This document shows positions 1-23,212 of a stretch of 64,000 nucleotides of DNA, piece by piece. The notes beneath the pieces were generated by a model that saw nothing but the letters and a program-made list of their open reading frames with translations, did not search any database and was not told the DNA's origin. Within the stretch, counting starts at the first letter, position 1. Every line of letters starts with the position of its first letter. Origin of the DNA: Conus ventricosus (Eukaryota; Mollusca; Gastropoda; Neogastropoda; Conidae); contig CM031610.1 of NCBI GenBank assembly GCA_018398815.1, positions 39,990,299-40,054,298 on the forward strand, read 5' to 3'. The position numbers were made by a program, and so were the translations under genes.

Positions 1-584
1 TTTCACTGGTCATTTCTTTTTTTTTTTTTTTTAATTATTGTTAGTTTCCTTACTTTTTAAGAGCTCTGTGAATAGGACTCTGGATGTATGCAACAAAATT
101 TCAAATTACTATCATTATAATTATAATACATAGTAAATGTCCCCAAGAGCAAGGTCACGGAAAGTGACCAAAAGATCATGTGACATAACTTGTCACATTC
201 CACTTTACCGCCACCTATTAGCTTCACATATTCTAAGTGCACTTCAAGTGTAACCAAATCAACTGAACTACATAAAACTTAACAGACACATGTGTGCTTA
301 ATCTACGACTTGCACATTCAGAAGAAACTGAACAAAAATACCATGAGCCAACTGGCCTGCAGAAAGATTGCAGAACTGTAGGTTACCATGGGTGATTAGG
401 AATCATGAACAATTCATGAGATTGTGAAAAAAAAAACTTTCAGAAGAATGCCCAGGGGGCACACTGACAATGCCTACACAAGCAGCACACTGTGCTCAGT
501 TGTGGTTACATGCTAAGTTGTGGTTGCAATCTTAAAATTGTATCCCTAACCAAAGTCTCTGAATCAATGAATGGCATAATATTA
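1..584. other. No recognisable gene
   Basis: AT-rich sequence with a T run near the start. I see no conserved coding signal, repeat array or RNA gene. It is the left flank of the Penelope-like insertion that follows. Confidence 0.5.
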
Positions 585-621
585 TAATGGTTGCTTCCTT
601 GAGCAACGGGTCATGTTATCA

Positions 622-2883
622 ACATATCATCTGTGACTCTATCAGATAAACAATGCAAGGTTCTCTCCTATGGCCCGAAGTTCTGCCCCACACCAACATC
701 GTACGATGAACGAAAAACTGTTGGATGACATGAAGGAGGGGATAAGACGACTACGCCTGAAGGAGTTTTTCTATGATGAAGACGCCCCTGCAAGATTGCC
801 AGCTACTTTGAAGTTCTACAAAAAGACCTACTGGCAACCACCTACTGGCAGGGACAACGCCCTTGAAGCGTACTGTAACACCATTGAAACACTGGTGGAC
901 AACCACATACCCCAACCACCTAAACATCGAAACCTCAGCAAGGATGAACGTAGGGCCATCAAAGATCTGAAGGAGCTGGTTCAGAGTAGAAAGGTGAGAA
1001 TTACACCTGCTGATAAGGGGGAGCAGTAGTAGTGCAGGACTTTGATCAGTACAAAGCTGAGGCGCACCACAGCTGAAGAATACTGCACATTATGAAAAGC
1101 TGCAGCAAGACACTTCAGTCCAAATTGCACAGGTCTCCAACGGACACTTCACAGATCTACGTGATGCCAAAGTCATTGATGAGAACTGCTACAAATGGGG
1201 CAAGATTGTAGATGTCAACGCAGTCAGAACTCACCAGTTCTATCACCTACCCAAGGTTCATAAAGACCGCCAGAATCCGCCTGGAAGACCTATCATCTCT
1301 GGAGTCAATGGACCTACTGAGAATCTGTCAAAACTGGTAGACTTTTGGCTTCAGCCTGTAGTCCGTGCTTTACCATCATACGTGAAGGATACTACACATT
1401 TCCTTCAAATTCTGGAAGACTGGAAAACCACGAGCGGACCTTTGCCTGAGGGAACCCTGATAGTGATTGTCACTGTAGATGTGGTAGGACTTTATACCAA
1501 CATTCCTCATCATGAAGTTGGCGAATCCCTGGCAGAAATGATGAGTGAGTTTGGTCATGTTACAGACAAGATCCCCAGTACCACCAAACTACTGGACATT
1601 GTAAATCACATCCTGTCTAACAATGTCTTCAACTTTGACGGAGAGCTCTTCCGACAAATACATGGAACAGCGATGGGCACACCTATGGCACCATCGATTG
1701 CCAATGTGTTCATGGGCTGGTTGGAGAAGAGGATCTTGGCACAGTCTCCATGGCACATTGATCTCACCATGTGGCGTAGATACATCGATGACATCATCAT
1801 GTTGTGGATGCAGGGTGAGCAGAACTTGAAGGAGTTTCTGACTGGCTAAACATGCAGCATCCAACGATCAAGTTCACCGCCAATTATGGAACAGTGGCTA
1901 TCCCTTACCTGGATGTCAGCATCAGCATCGAAAACGGTCAGATCACCACCGACCTGCACACCAAAGAAACTGATGCGCACATGTACTTGCCGTTCAACTC
2001 ATGTCACCCACGACACTGCATGAGGGGGATACCATACGGACAGTGCCTACGTATACGCCGCATTTGTTCTGAGGAAGACAAGTTCCAGCAGAGAAGCAAA
2101 GAACTACAGCAAAGATTGATCAAGAGGGCTATCCAGCAACGCTTGTGGAGGCATCCATTGAGAAGGTGAAAGTTATCTCAAGGAGTGACGCTCTCAACTA
2201 TGTGAGCAGAAAGAACAATGCAGAGAGAGTGCCGTTCATCATCACCCATAACCCTTCGAATCCTCCACTTGGCCAGTGGATCAAGACATACATGAAGGTC
2301 CTCCATACAAGCAGGAGGATGACCAAGGCTGTTCCATTTCCTCCCATCGTGGGGGAAAGAAACTGTACTAACCTCCGCAAACTGCTGATGCCTTCATGCT
2401 TGCCCCCTGATGTATCTCAGACTAGTATTGGCGATCGAGGTGAGATGTACATGAAGACGCAACAGGTTGCCACAAATGTGACAACGACGGTGTATCATCT
2501 GCAAAGAACATCTGCAGGAATCACCAAACTTCACCAGCGTCAGGACGGGTCAATCTTTTAACATCAGAGATGTGGTCTGCTGTACTTCCAACAATCTGGT
2601 GTACTTGATTGACTGTGCAGCGTGTCATGATGTGCAGTATGTTGGGGAGACCGGCAATACCCTGGCGGAGCGCTTCTATGCCCACAGGTATGACATCAGG
2701 CACAAGAAGGATACTTTGGTTGCCAAACACTTTAATGGCCCCGGCCACCAGTTGACTGACCTCCGCTGCACAGTCATCGAACTTATGAAAAATCTGGACA
2801 TCAATAAACGAAGAGAGAGGGAGAGGTTCTGGAGATACAAACTCAAGACGAACTATCCACAAGGGCTCAATGTGTGGGTCTGA
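622..2883 (+). pseudogene. Penelope-like reverse transcriptase / GIY-YIG endonuclease, frameshifted
   Basis: The N-terminal part reads LSDKQCKVLSYGPKFCPTPT at about 635-695, the typical Penelope-like start of the conserved region. The frame then shifts near 670 and an early stop occurs near 1027. RT motif A (DVVGLYTNIPHHE, about 1480-1520), motif B (GTAMGTPMAPSIANVF, about 1660-1715) and motif C (YIDD, about 1780) are all readable. The C-terminal endonuclease (2572-2883) has VYLIDCAAC...QYVGETGN followed by HRYDI and HF, giving the CCHH arrangement known from Neptune/Penelope-type enzymes. A linker CxxC is visible near 2470. At least three frame changes separate these parts, so no single protein is encoded. 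By family knowledge the enzyme would nick DNA and reverse transcribe its own RNA. Confidence 0.88.
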
Positions 2884-2916
2884 GTGACCAGAGAAACGGA
2901 GGATGATGGAGTTGTG

Positions 2917-2920
<4 letters not shown>

Positions 2921-2973
<53 letters not shown>
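2921..2973. repeat. (GA)n microsatellite
   Basis: An almost pure GA run lies in the 3' untranslated part of the Penelope-like element, 40 bp after its last stop codon. Confidence 0.95.
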
Positions 2974-2974
<1 letters not shown>

Positions 2975-3122
2975 TGATGATGTCACAATGTCACCTATGG
3001 ACGTCATTTTTTCTATTGCGTCACTTGTTGTCATGCGGCCTGAGAAGAGCAGTGGCTCGAAAGCTTGCGCTTAAACAGACGGTGTTTTGTGTTTTTTATT
3101 GAATTTAATGGTTGCTTCCTTG

Positions 3123-4430
3123 TGATTTTTTAAAAATCCAATAAAAATATTCAAAAATATTTACATTCTTCTTAGGTCTGTCAACAACTAAATAAGAAAA
3201 GGGTAAATGAATTCATAAAGATTAACAATCACATAAAAATCCCACAGTAATAGTCTAAAACTTAACGAGTATTTTCTTTTTCTAATTTACTTCCTTCTTC
3301 ACCGTTAAAACTATTTTGCTTTAATTCATTTACACCATTTATGCTTTAACTGGGTCACAGTCTAACACTTCACAGCTTTTTTTTTTGGTCAAGTTCGCAA
3401 TTTGTTACATTTTTGTGAACAACTTCATTTTTTTCACTGAAGACTTACGTTTCTCACAACTTTACTGCCCAAATATGAAGTATTTGATGACTTTCTTGTC
3501 AATCTGTCATGAGTAGAAGGGTGCTGTACAGCATTTAATTTCAACGAAAAATCTAGTTTCTGTTTCAAAAAGCTACTTTCTGTTTCACAGGAACAAACTA
3601 TGTAGTTATGTTTTATAACAGCTCTCTTAGTCTCTACCAAAATTTTCCACTCAAATACGTTCTAGAGCCTTTTAATGACAACCACAAAAATCTTAGGAAT
3701 ATGAGTATAATGACATTCTCAGGTTGCCACCTATCTGTAAAGCAGCTATGTGATCCACGAGTCAGTTGTTTTTTAAGCATGACCTTAAGCCTACAGTTAA
3801 AAATTGACTGTGACCAAATAATTTGCAATATACTTAAAATTTGATCTCTATATATAGGCCTATGTATCATACAAGTATTTTCTTTAAAAAGCTACATAGC
3901 TCTTCATTTGGCAATATCCATATTTACCCCTATGTACTCTTCTGCGTGAAGAACGGAACATATCCCGCGGGGCGAATCCGAGTCCTGTCCATTACCACAC
4001 CCTCCGACGTGCTTTTGTATGGATTTATGTCCCTTGCCGCGACAGATCGCTGTTACTTCCCTTTTAAAGAAGAGGTCAAATCAACATGTCACAGACTGTA
4101 ACTTTACGTTGCCCCACGAGACAAGTACTGCACGAAAAAAGAATCTGCACTTGGCCTGCAGTGTTTGACTATGCAACACATGCACATGTTCTGAAAGTTT
4201 CAAGTTCAGAATGCGTGCATGTGCCATCACGTTTCTGTACTGTGTATGTGAAGACTAGCTTTGCTTGCTCAAGTTTTTTTTTTTCTTCCCCGAATCACTT
4301 GCACAATTGCTGGCCAAGTTCTATTTCTAAAGCCATACGATAATTGTGGGGGAGGGGGAGGGGGTCTGTTTCCACTTGTGACTAAAGTTGCAGTGGCATT
4401 AATACAATGGGTTTTTTCTTATATTAGTGA
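3123..4430. other. Intergenic, nothing recognised
   Basis: Between the Penelope-like insertion and the SOD2 upstream region I find only short unconvincing ORFs, some T-rich runs and a G-rich stretch near 4349-4366. No conserved domain, RNA gene or TIR pair was seen. Confidence 0.4.
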
Positions 4431-4938
4431 TTAAGTACGTCAATCCTTCCTCTTGCCTAGCGTTGGACAGTACGACCGGAGCCAGTAATGTTTTAAGATG
4501 GCGGTTTCTTACTTCCTGCTTCACTTTTTAATTTAGAGCGCGATATCTACCACAGATACTTACCTATCACTTCAGATCACTACGTTCACAAAGCTGTAAT
4601 GCGTAGAACTGCTCTTCTTGAACAACAATATTATGTGATGACCGTTTCAGTTAAACATAGATTGTCGAACAACTCTCCGTTACGCAGGGAACACCGCCAT
4701 GTGATACTAATATGCAAATTAGATGCTTGCTGGTTTTTCCAGTGTTTTTAATCTAAAGCATATTTCTCACTTATCAATGTAATAAAATATTCATACTGTA
4801 ATCATATGAAATGGCGGTTAGTTAGAACAAAATATAAGTTCAAGTCAAGAATCGCTTATTCCATATCGAGACTCGAGATTGAAGCCTAAAGGTCTGGCTG
4901 ACCTTCACCTCTTAAGAAGTCCCAGTCCATGCTGCAAA
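4431..4938 (+). promoter_or_regulatory. Putative SOD2 upstream region and 5' UTR
   Basis: This region precedes the proposed SOD2 start codon. It contains AAGATGGCGG (about 4496-4505), which resembles the YY1-type initiator motif found near many housekeeping transcription starts, and the octamer-like ATGCAAAT (about 4711). No clear TATA box sits at a convincing distance. The assignment rests on position and motif likeness only; the transcription start is unknown. Confidence 0.3.
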
Positions 4939-15564
<10,626 letters not shown>

Positions 15565-15990
15565 CAGATGTAAATGCTGAAATTTGTGTCGGTGATATGA
15601 AAGAATGAAACGGTTGAGACAGCTGCAAAGCAATCATTTTTTTTGATCTTTTTTCTCTGTTTCCTGTTCCCGTTCCCCCGTATTCCTCGCCCCGGGTTTT
15701 CCCATTTTTTTCTTTTTCTTTGAATTTTTAGTTTGATGGTGAGAATGATTCCGTAGTGATAGTTTTTTTTCTTTTTTCTTTTTTTATATTTATCCAAGTG
15801 GGAATTTGAATCTAAATACTCTGAAAAAATACAGAATCTATTTTGTTTCCAGCATACTGGTCTAATACTCGCAACATTGCGCCACACACACACACACATG
15901 CCTCTCTTGCTCACTCTCTCATTCTCATACAAATCCGTGTGTCATTGCACACCCGCATGAAATAAATATGGTTTTAAAAATTTTTAAAAA
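15565..15990 (+). terminator. SOD2 3' UTR with AATAAA poly(A) signal
   Basis: A T-rich 3' untranslated stretch follows the SOD2 stop and ends at AATAAA (15961-15966), with an A run shortly after. No other polyadenylation signal is closer to the stop. The cleavage point is inferred. Confidence 0.7.
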
Positions 15991-16676
15991 AAAAAAAAAC
16001 TTTTTCTAAAACTTGCATTCAGCATACATGGAAGCATGGGCACACAAAACTCATACACAACACACATCAAGCCACAGTAAACTGTTTCTGCGCACCAACG
16101 CATAAAATATATTTTATTGTTTTAAAACCATGTTTTGATGCAAAGGACCAAGCGAAACATAAAGAAGAAATTTTGATTTTTGAAAAATTGCTTTTTGGGT
16201 GGTAACATTACATATACTTTAAATTTTACTAAAACAGATTTCAATTCTTTTAAAAAAGGAGTCATACATCAGTATACTGTTTTTCAAATACCATTATTGA
16301 TCTGTACGGTTTGTTTCATTTTGGATATTATGCGATTTGCTGTTTGACTGAATTCAATAAGTTTGCAAGGGCAAAACTGCAAGGGGGAAATAAAGCTTTA
16401 AATTTCTCCAAGACTATGGAAGTTTTTGCTGGGTTTTTTTTTCAGTCTTTTCTTCCTCTGAATGCTCGTTTTTTTTAGTCTTGGAATAACATTACATTCA
16501 TCGATTTCTGCAGCTCATATGAAATTTACGAGACTGAATCATTTTTTTAAGAAGAAAACAAATATAAAGAGAAAAAATTACCCTGGATGCAATTTTACTT
16601 GGAGGTACACAAAAAATGGACTATAGCATTCAGATTCTGAAATCCCGGGTTTTGTTTTGTTTTTTTGTTTTTTTTT
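15991..16676. other. Downstream of SOD2, nothing recognised
   Basis: AT-rich sequence whose quality seems to fall gradually towards the poly(G) run at 16677-16700. No gene signal. Confidence 0.4.
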
Positions 16677-19600
16677 GGGGGGGGGGGGGGGGGGGGGGGG
16701 TCTTTTTTCATTAGGTGAGATAAAAAGGGGCATACCCTAAAGGGGCGTGGGAAAATTTAGAATTTTTAATGAAGCGTTTCCCCAACATTTCATTTTCAGG
16801 AGGAATTTTTTTTTTAAGGGGAGACCCCCACAGAAAAATTTTGTTTCAAGTTCTTATAACAGGGTTTTTTGGTGTTTTTTATATGTAATTACTAGTAAAA
16901 ACCAAAAAAAAGGACAATTTAGCCAAATTATACATTTTTCAAAAAATTTAGATCAAAAACAACTTTTAAATGATGCAAAACCGAAAAAAAAACCCCCTTT
17001 TTGGGAACACAGTTTCCACTAAAAAAAGAAAATGTAGAACCTAATTTTTTGCATGGCTTTCTATGCCCCTTTTTGTCAAATTTCCACAAAGAACTTTTTT
17101 AGAACAAAAATATAAAAACGCCAAAAAAAAAGGGGATCAATTATCAAAATTTATCAGGGTTGGGTTACCACAGTGAATTTCCAGTCCAAAAATAAATTCC
17201 TCAATTTAAAATTAAAAACCCCCTCTTAACAACCAAAAAATTTTAATTTTTTCCTTTAAAAAGGAAAAAAAAAAAAAGTATGTTTCTATCTTTTTTCAAA
17301 TTTGGAAATGAATGCCCAAGGTGGTGACTGTCGACGAAAATGCTGAAACTGAGAAAACTGCGATAAAGATTTGAACTTTTTTCCTACCAAAAGAAATTTT
17401 ATTTGCAAAACACTTTTTTCACACTTCTGGCTTTTTTTAAACAAATCATAAAACCCAAAAAATGAAATACACATATAAACCTATAAAAAAAGCAGAAAAA
17501 ACCCAAAATGATGTCTGAAACTTTTTAAAACCCCATTTTCACCTTTGGGGTCCACCTTAAAGCATAAAAACGCAGGTATTTTCCATCATAAAAACCTGTG
17601 TGAAATTCTTCCCTCAGATACAAGCTTCAGTAAATTTGGGTGAGATTCCACTGTCAGGGGTGCCTTTGCTGCAAAGGTAAGCAACCTTTTACTCCAATGG
17701 AAAACAGATATTAGAAAAAGGCAAAAAAACCACAAAGAAGAGAAGTTGACAAATGTAACCCCCCCTCACGTACCTTAAGGCAATGGGGGGAGTCTTAAAA
17801 GTGAAACTGAGATGCTTTTTTCACGCTTTGGGGGGGTTCCATTCACATCAGCAACAAAAACGACAACAAGATCGCTGGGAAAATCCACGGGGTAAGTATT
17901 TTATATGTATCGCATCTCTTCTGTCCCGTATTCACAAGTAAAGTTTTATTGCATGTATGCTTAGGGGCCTTTTGGGGGGGCATAGCTCTTGAACATATCC
18001 CACAAAACCTTCCACTTCGTTCAAGCCACACCCAGCTCTGTCCGCCACAGCTCGGATCCAGCATCCACAGGAAGCAATCTACATTTCAGGTCATGAGTAA
18101 TTCTGCATATTTGTATGACAACTCCCAAACTTTAAGAGATGAAAAACCCGTATAACTTTAATTGCTATTTATTGCTGCAACTCACCGTAATTTTTCCAAG
18201 GTTTTCCCTAAAAATACGTGGGTTTTAAAGTTCTTTTTTTTTTTTTTTTTTTACAGGCTGAAAAAATTTTTCAGAATAGAACTGAAATAATTTTTTGTGA
18301 ATTTTTCGTCAAGGTATGAAAAATTTCTTTTGTCTGAAAAATTTCACTTTTGCACTGAACAGAAGGTTTAAAAAATACTTTTGTCAAAAGCGAAATTCTG
18401 CCTAAGCCCCCCCATTCCCCCAAATAACCCTTTGGGTTCCTGAACTTTGACCTCCAAAAGGGTTGGCATTATATCAGTTGCAGAGAAATGCGATGAACCC
18501 TTCCCCCCACCCAATCACCAAAACGCCAACCCTGCAGAATTCTTCAGAATTTTTTGGATCTTAAAAAAACCCCCCCAAAATCCAAATTTTGGTTTGGGGG
18601 AAAACTAAAAAAAAAAAAGAAAAAGGGGAGCTTGTGCACCAGTGGGCAAAATTTTCATTATTTTCCCGCATTATGTGCCCAAGAATTTTGCCTTTTTTTT
18701 TAAACTATTTGTTATCACAGTCAATTCATTTTGCTTACCCTTCGTATAACAAACACCATCCACACCCTGCCACATAGTTACTTTTTTTTTTCCTTTTGAA
18801 TCCCCAACTGAGTGTTATTTCACAGTGGGCACGTTTAAAAACTCCTCACAAAGACATTTGATTTTTTTTTGAGACATAGTTTTTTCCCGCAATTAAAAGG
18901 GGGGGGAAATTCACGACGACATTTTTTTTATTTTTTTGCTGAAATTCGAACCAGCTTTGCCTACGACTTCCGAAAAAAGACTTTCCAGCAGAAAAAGGAT
19001 CGCCATGGGCATTGTTTTATTGTCTGTCGGAAAAATTTTAAGAAAGGGGGCCCCCTTCGGTATTAAAGCCCAGTCATATCTCCAATGTTTTTCCCATTGG
19101 GTTGGGATTTGACCTGTTTTGAAACAGGCAACATCAGTTCATACATCAGTGTTTTTTTTCACAAAAATTCCATACCTAAACGACGTATTTTTCTCCTCCC
19201 TCTCTCTCCCCTCTCTCTCTCTTCCCCCCCTTTCGGCGGCTGGGGTATAAGCAAAATTATCTTTTTCTTATCTCCCCCTCCTCCCAAAATTGGGGAAAAC
19301 AAGTTATTTTATACCGGGGGAAAAACCCCAGCAGTCATACAAACATTGATCAGAATTGCTACACTGAAAAGTATGACTCCTGAAATATGATTTTCAAAAA
19401 AACGCTAACCGCAGAACGAGGTGAGCAAAAGTGCACACCCACCTTGCATTTCCCCTACTAACAAATTTAAAGAAGAACTGGGGATTTAACTAGGGGATAA
19501 GAAATTCGTCCCAACTATAATAACGATAAACCGGGAATTTAGGCTGTGAATTATAATCTCTCCCTCTCTTCTCTCCTCCTCTCCTCCACACACACACACA

Positions 19601-20560
19601 TTTACAGAACCAAACACTAAAGGGGAAAAATGCACAGGGTTCATCTGTTCAAAAGTTAGATGGATCATTAAAATATATATTTTTTTTTTTAAAACCTCAT
19701 CAACTGCCGATCGCAAAAACATTGGTGCACATTAAGAACAAAATGACATAACGGACAGTTTCAATCATGGGTTTGCTGAACATCTCAAACCCATGAGACT
19801 TTGAAAGCTGATCCTACTGTATCACATTTAACAGCCCAAGGTTAATTTTTTAGTTTTAGGTTGCCAAGTTTTGGCAAACCAAAAAAAGCTGACCAGCCCA
19901 CAGAAAATTCTGGAATCTAGGGTGATAAACATCTGGGCACCATCCTGACTCAGGAAGAATTTAAACCAAACTGAATTATGTTTCGGCATCAATCGTCTTT
20001 TAGTTTCATTTTCTTTCAGGTTCTTTTCTCTTCTTACCACCCAAACTTTTTCAAGTGGCACACAAACCCCCCAAAGAAAGTTCACAACATAATTTCCACG
20101 CTTGCACCCCTTACCAAAACCCAAACGGCACGCCGCGAAATTCTTTTTTTTCCTTTTCTTCGGGGTTTTTCAAAAACCCCCCAAAATTTACTTCCTTTCA
20201 CCCAAAAACAAAAATTTTTCCCCCCCCAAAAGGCCCCAAAAACAGGAAACCCAAGTATTGAACAGACATGGCTACGCGGCAATGGGCCCACACAGTTAAT
20301 TGCGCCGTCACACACACAACACACACACCCCACACAAACACACACACAAAAGCACCCACACACAATTTTTGCGATCCCCAAACCCCCCTTTTTCAACCCC
20401 ACACCTTTTATTCCATCTTTCCCTTTCTTATTTTTGTTTTGGCCTTTTTTTTAATCGTCGTATTTAACTTTTAGTTACCTTTGTTTTTGTTCCCCCTTTT
20501 TGTCTTTCTTTCCTTACCCTTTTTTTCATTCACTTGATTATTGACGCCTTATTTTCACTA
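16677..20560. other. Low-quality block 1 (homopolymer-inflated sequence)
   Basis: It starts at a 24-G run (16677-16700). Runs of three or more identical bases of all four types dominate, short dinucleotide changes are rare, and no domain can be read on either strand. The internal part of the adjacent minus-strand gypsy element would be expected here, yet it is unreadable. I treat this as an assembly or consensus artefact; ORFs inside should be ignored. Confidence 0.75.
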
Positions 20561-20889
20561 AATCCTGTAGGGCTTCCCCCCGTATCTGGGCGAGCCCATA
20601 AACTCGCGGGTTCAGCAAACACCTCACGTAAATCGCAGCCCAAATCCGAGGTGCTGTCTTTCCCAAACGGGCCTCAATCTGGGGACACAGTTTGTGAGCG
20701 TTCAAAGAGGGCAGATCCTCCAGCCCAACTTGCCAACTGAAAAGCCAGTCCCACTTTTGCGCAGCCTATCACCAAACTCACGAAAGGCTCGCGTTATTTT
20801 CTTTATGGCCTAACTCCTCCGTACTCTCTGGGGGAAGGTGGAAACGCTTACGCAAGCCAAATGCATGCGCATAAGACGCCCTTCATTTA

Positions 20890-21782
20890 AGTGAGCACAC
20901 ACTCCCCTTTCAGCACCAAATCCCGAAAAAAGGTGCATACCTTTTTTTCCCAGACAATTGGATAACTAGCAACCTTCAAAAAAGCTCTAAGAACATTCAA
21001 TGTCCTATTAGGTCTGAACTCTGGAAGTTTTAACTTCGGGCCTCTAACTCTATCGCTTGCCTGTCGATCAACCCCCTGATTTACAGATGCGGGAGACGGC
21101 AAAAAGAAGTTTTTTCCATCTCCTCCCTACGCAGACCTCCATCCTGTCTAGTTCTTCCCTTCGGAGGCTTCCTGTGTGGCAGTCTCCTCCCTGCGCAGAG
21201 CAGCCTCTTCCTACGCTGAGCCTCCTGTCTAGCAGACTCCTCTCTACGCTCTTCCCTACGCGGGGCTTCCTGCCTATCTAGCTCTTCCCTACGGAGGGCT
21301 TCCTGCCTGAAAGCCTCTTCCTTACGAAGGGTTGCCTCTTCCTTACGCTGCCGCTCGAAAAACATAAGGACGGAGGCGATGTCCTGGGCGGGAAATTCAC
21401 CACTCCCGAAAACGGGAGGATACCCGTTTGACCCGTCCCTTGGGTCTCGACTTTCCCAAAAGGGAAAAGTCTTCTGGGCATGCTCCTTACGAGGGAAGCC
21501 TGGAGAGGAGAAGTTCGGTCTCTGCGACCCAACAGAAGCCCACAATTGCTTAACCATACTCTGACCATCCGAGCGGAAGCGTCAGTGGGGTCTCGCAGAA
21601 AAGATCCCCCAGCGAAGAAGCAACGAAAGTACTCGCGGGACTATCGGCTCAGCACTGGAATAGGTAGAGGTCACTGTAGTCGAAGTACTGGTACTAATAG
21701 TAGGACTCTTTTTTGAATCCCTTTTCTTCTTCGACGCACGCGTCGCCATACCACCAGCCCCGGGACGCTGCCATGACAACAT
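20890..21782 (-). pseudogene. Gag-like polyprotein region with charged coiled coil, frameshifted
   Basis: Starting near MATRASKKKRDSKKSPTIS (about 21750) the minus strand shows a Ser/Thr-rich N-terminus. It continues with a highly charged segment of repeated RxEExxRQEAxRREE units (about 21180-21350), predicted to be a coiled coil. After a frame change comes GPKLKLPEF...FLKVA...VWEKKVCTFFRDLVLKGE (about 20900-21040), which matches the usual gypsy Gag pattern PKLPxF...LxxFxxxA...W....L..LL.G. Known role of the family: particle assembly and RNA packaging. Several frame breaks occur and the 3' part merges into the low-quality block. Confidence 0.65.
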
Positions 21783-21902
21783 ATCCTAGGGTTCCAAATA
21801 CAGGGGAAAGACAATTCCACTTGGGAAAAACAAATATTTTTTGGGGTGTGTGTATATGTGTGTAAAGTGTGTGTGTGTGTGTGCGGACCAAATTCCGGCT
21901 GC

Positions 21903-22040
21903 TCCCACTCTGGCAACACCGCGCTCCACAGCACGAGCAACAGTGCGGTGGGCTCACCGAAAAAAAAGAAAAAAAAAACTATGTCCGCCCGCCCCCACTC
22001 TGGCAACACCGCGCTCCACAGCACGACAACATGCGGTGGG
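21903..22040. repeat. 90-bp-spaced duplication
   Basis: CACTCTGGCAACACCGCGCT and the following bases occur at 21906 and again at 21996, each followed by an A-rich run. It is in the leader of the gypsy element, next to a (GT)n tract. Confidence 0.85.
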
Positions 22041-22138
22041 GGTGGCCGGAAAAAAAAACAAACTGGCAGACGGAATCCGGAGGGAGGAAAAAAGGGGCAC
22101 AACGTCCGATACAACCCCCCGTACTCAATAACCACCCG

Positions 22139-22170
<32 letters not shown>
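22139..22170. repeat. Poly(A) run, 32 bp
   Basis: A pure A run lies in the leader between the PBS and Gag (T run in element orientation). Confidence 0.95.
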
Positions 22171-22176
<6 letters not shown>

Positions 22177-22468
22177 GCTAACTACAAAAAGGAATGGGAG
22201 ACTGAGCGGCAACAGAAAGGCAAGACTTACGCCGTACCTACGTGAGGCACCCGGGGGAAGGAGGTCGGACTCGGTCGATTCCCCCTAGTCTCGCCTACGA
22301 CTCCCGGTCACACCGGATGTTCCCTCAGGCCACCAAAAGACTCCCTTCACGCCAGAGTCACCCAGCCAACCACCCACGAACAAACACGACAAACTGACTA
22401 AACATATACAAAACGACAGAACTGAACAGGTACTCCGCGAAACGAGAGAGACAGTCAGAGCCCTTCAC

Positions 22469-22486
22469 ATCCCGGACGAGCCCCCA
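22469..22486 (-). promoter_or_regulatory. Primer binding site, tRNA-Pro type
   Basis: The minus strand reads TGGGGGCTCGTCCGGGAT, the classic 18-nt complement of the tRNA-Pro 3' end. Its position just inside the LTR edge defines the element's orientation. Confidence 0.93.
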
Positions 22487-22644
22487 CAATTGTCACGACC
22501 GACCACTGGAGGTCTGCCTGACAGGATCAGTTTAGATGGGAGTGAAGGGAGTGACTGACCTCACACGCCTCGCAAGAGCCCACACAAGAAAGATACGATA
22601 CAACACCCATTTATTCACACCAACACACACAGTCATAAATAAGT

Positions 22645-22765
22645 ATTCCAACACACACAACATGCACAATCACAATCAAGCATTCCAACACACACAACAT
22701 GCACAATCACAATCAAGCATTCCAACACACACAACATGCACAATTATAAATAAACATTCCAGCAT
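22645..22765. repeat. 37-bp tandem repeat, about 3 copies
   Basis: The unit CATTCCAACACACACAACAT plus GCACAATCACAATCAAG repeats almost perfectly. It lies near the 3' part of the LTR, beside its poly(A) signal. Confidence 0.9.
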
Positions 22766-23008
22766 CCATCCCTTTCACACCATGGAGTGCCTCCACACCC
22801 CTGCCTCTCCAAAGTCTACTGGGAGCACCCTGTCGCACTAGGTGCTCCAAACCGGGTCGGTTCTTGAAGAGAGTCGTTCAAGGCCGACACCCTTGACACG
22901 CACAAGCAGACAGTGAAGAGCGCGTCCCGGGGGGGGGGGGAAACGTGGCGTTGTTGCTGGAGGTCCTGGACGGGGATCAGGACCGGTCAGTCAAGTCCAC
23001 GGCTTTTC

Positions 23009-23212
23009 ACCAGTACGTGGTCCCGACCAGTGCGTGATCCCAACCAACGCGCGGTACCAACCAGAGCGTGGCCCCAACCAGCGCGTGGCACCAACCAGTC
23101 CGCGGTCCCGACCAGAGCGTGGCCCCAACCAGCGCGTGGCACCAACCAGTCCGCGGTCCCAACCAGAGCGTGGCCCCAACCAGCGCGTGGCACCAACCAG
23201 TCCAAGCTCCGG
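23009..23212. repeat. 17-bp minisatellite organised in 51-bp higher-order units
   Basis: About 12 units of the form ACCAGnnCGyGGnnCCn are present. Three subunit variants (ending GCCCCA, GCACCA and GTCCCG/A) alternate, giving a 51-bp period. Since 51 is a multiple of three and the units lack stops, open frames arise on both strands; these are not evidence of protein coding. It lies inside the LTR. Confidence 0.95.

Larger units (their letters stand above)
602..3105 (+). mobile_element. Penelope-like retroelement, 5'-truncated, with 17-bp target duplication
   Basis: The segment codes, in several broken frames, for a reverse transcriptase followed by a GIY-YIG endonuclease, the hallmark order of Penelope-like elements. 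It is bracketed by a 17-bp direct repeat (TAATGGTTGCTTCCTTG at 585-601 and 3106-3122), read here as the target-site duplication. Coding homology starts almost at the left edge, so the upstream part of the usual ORF is missing, as expected from 5' truncation during target-primed reverse transcription. The 3' untranslated part holds a (GA)n tract. The frame breaks suggest a dead copy, although small assembly indels could contribute. Confidence 0.88.
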
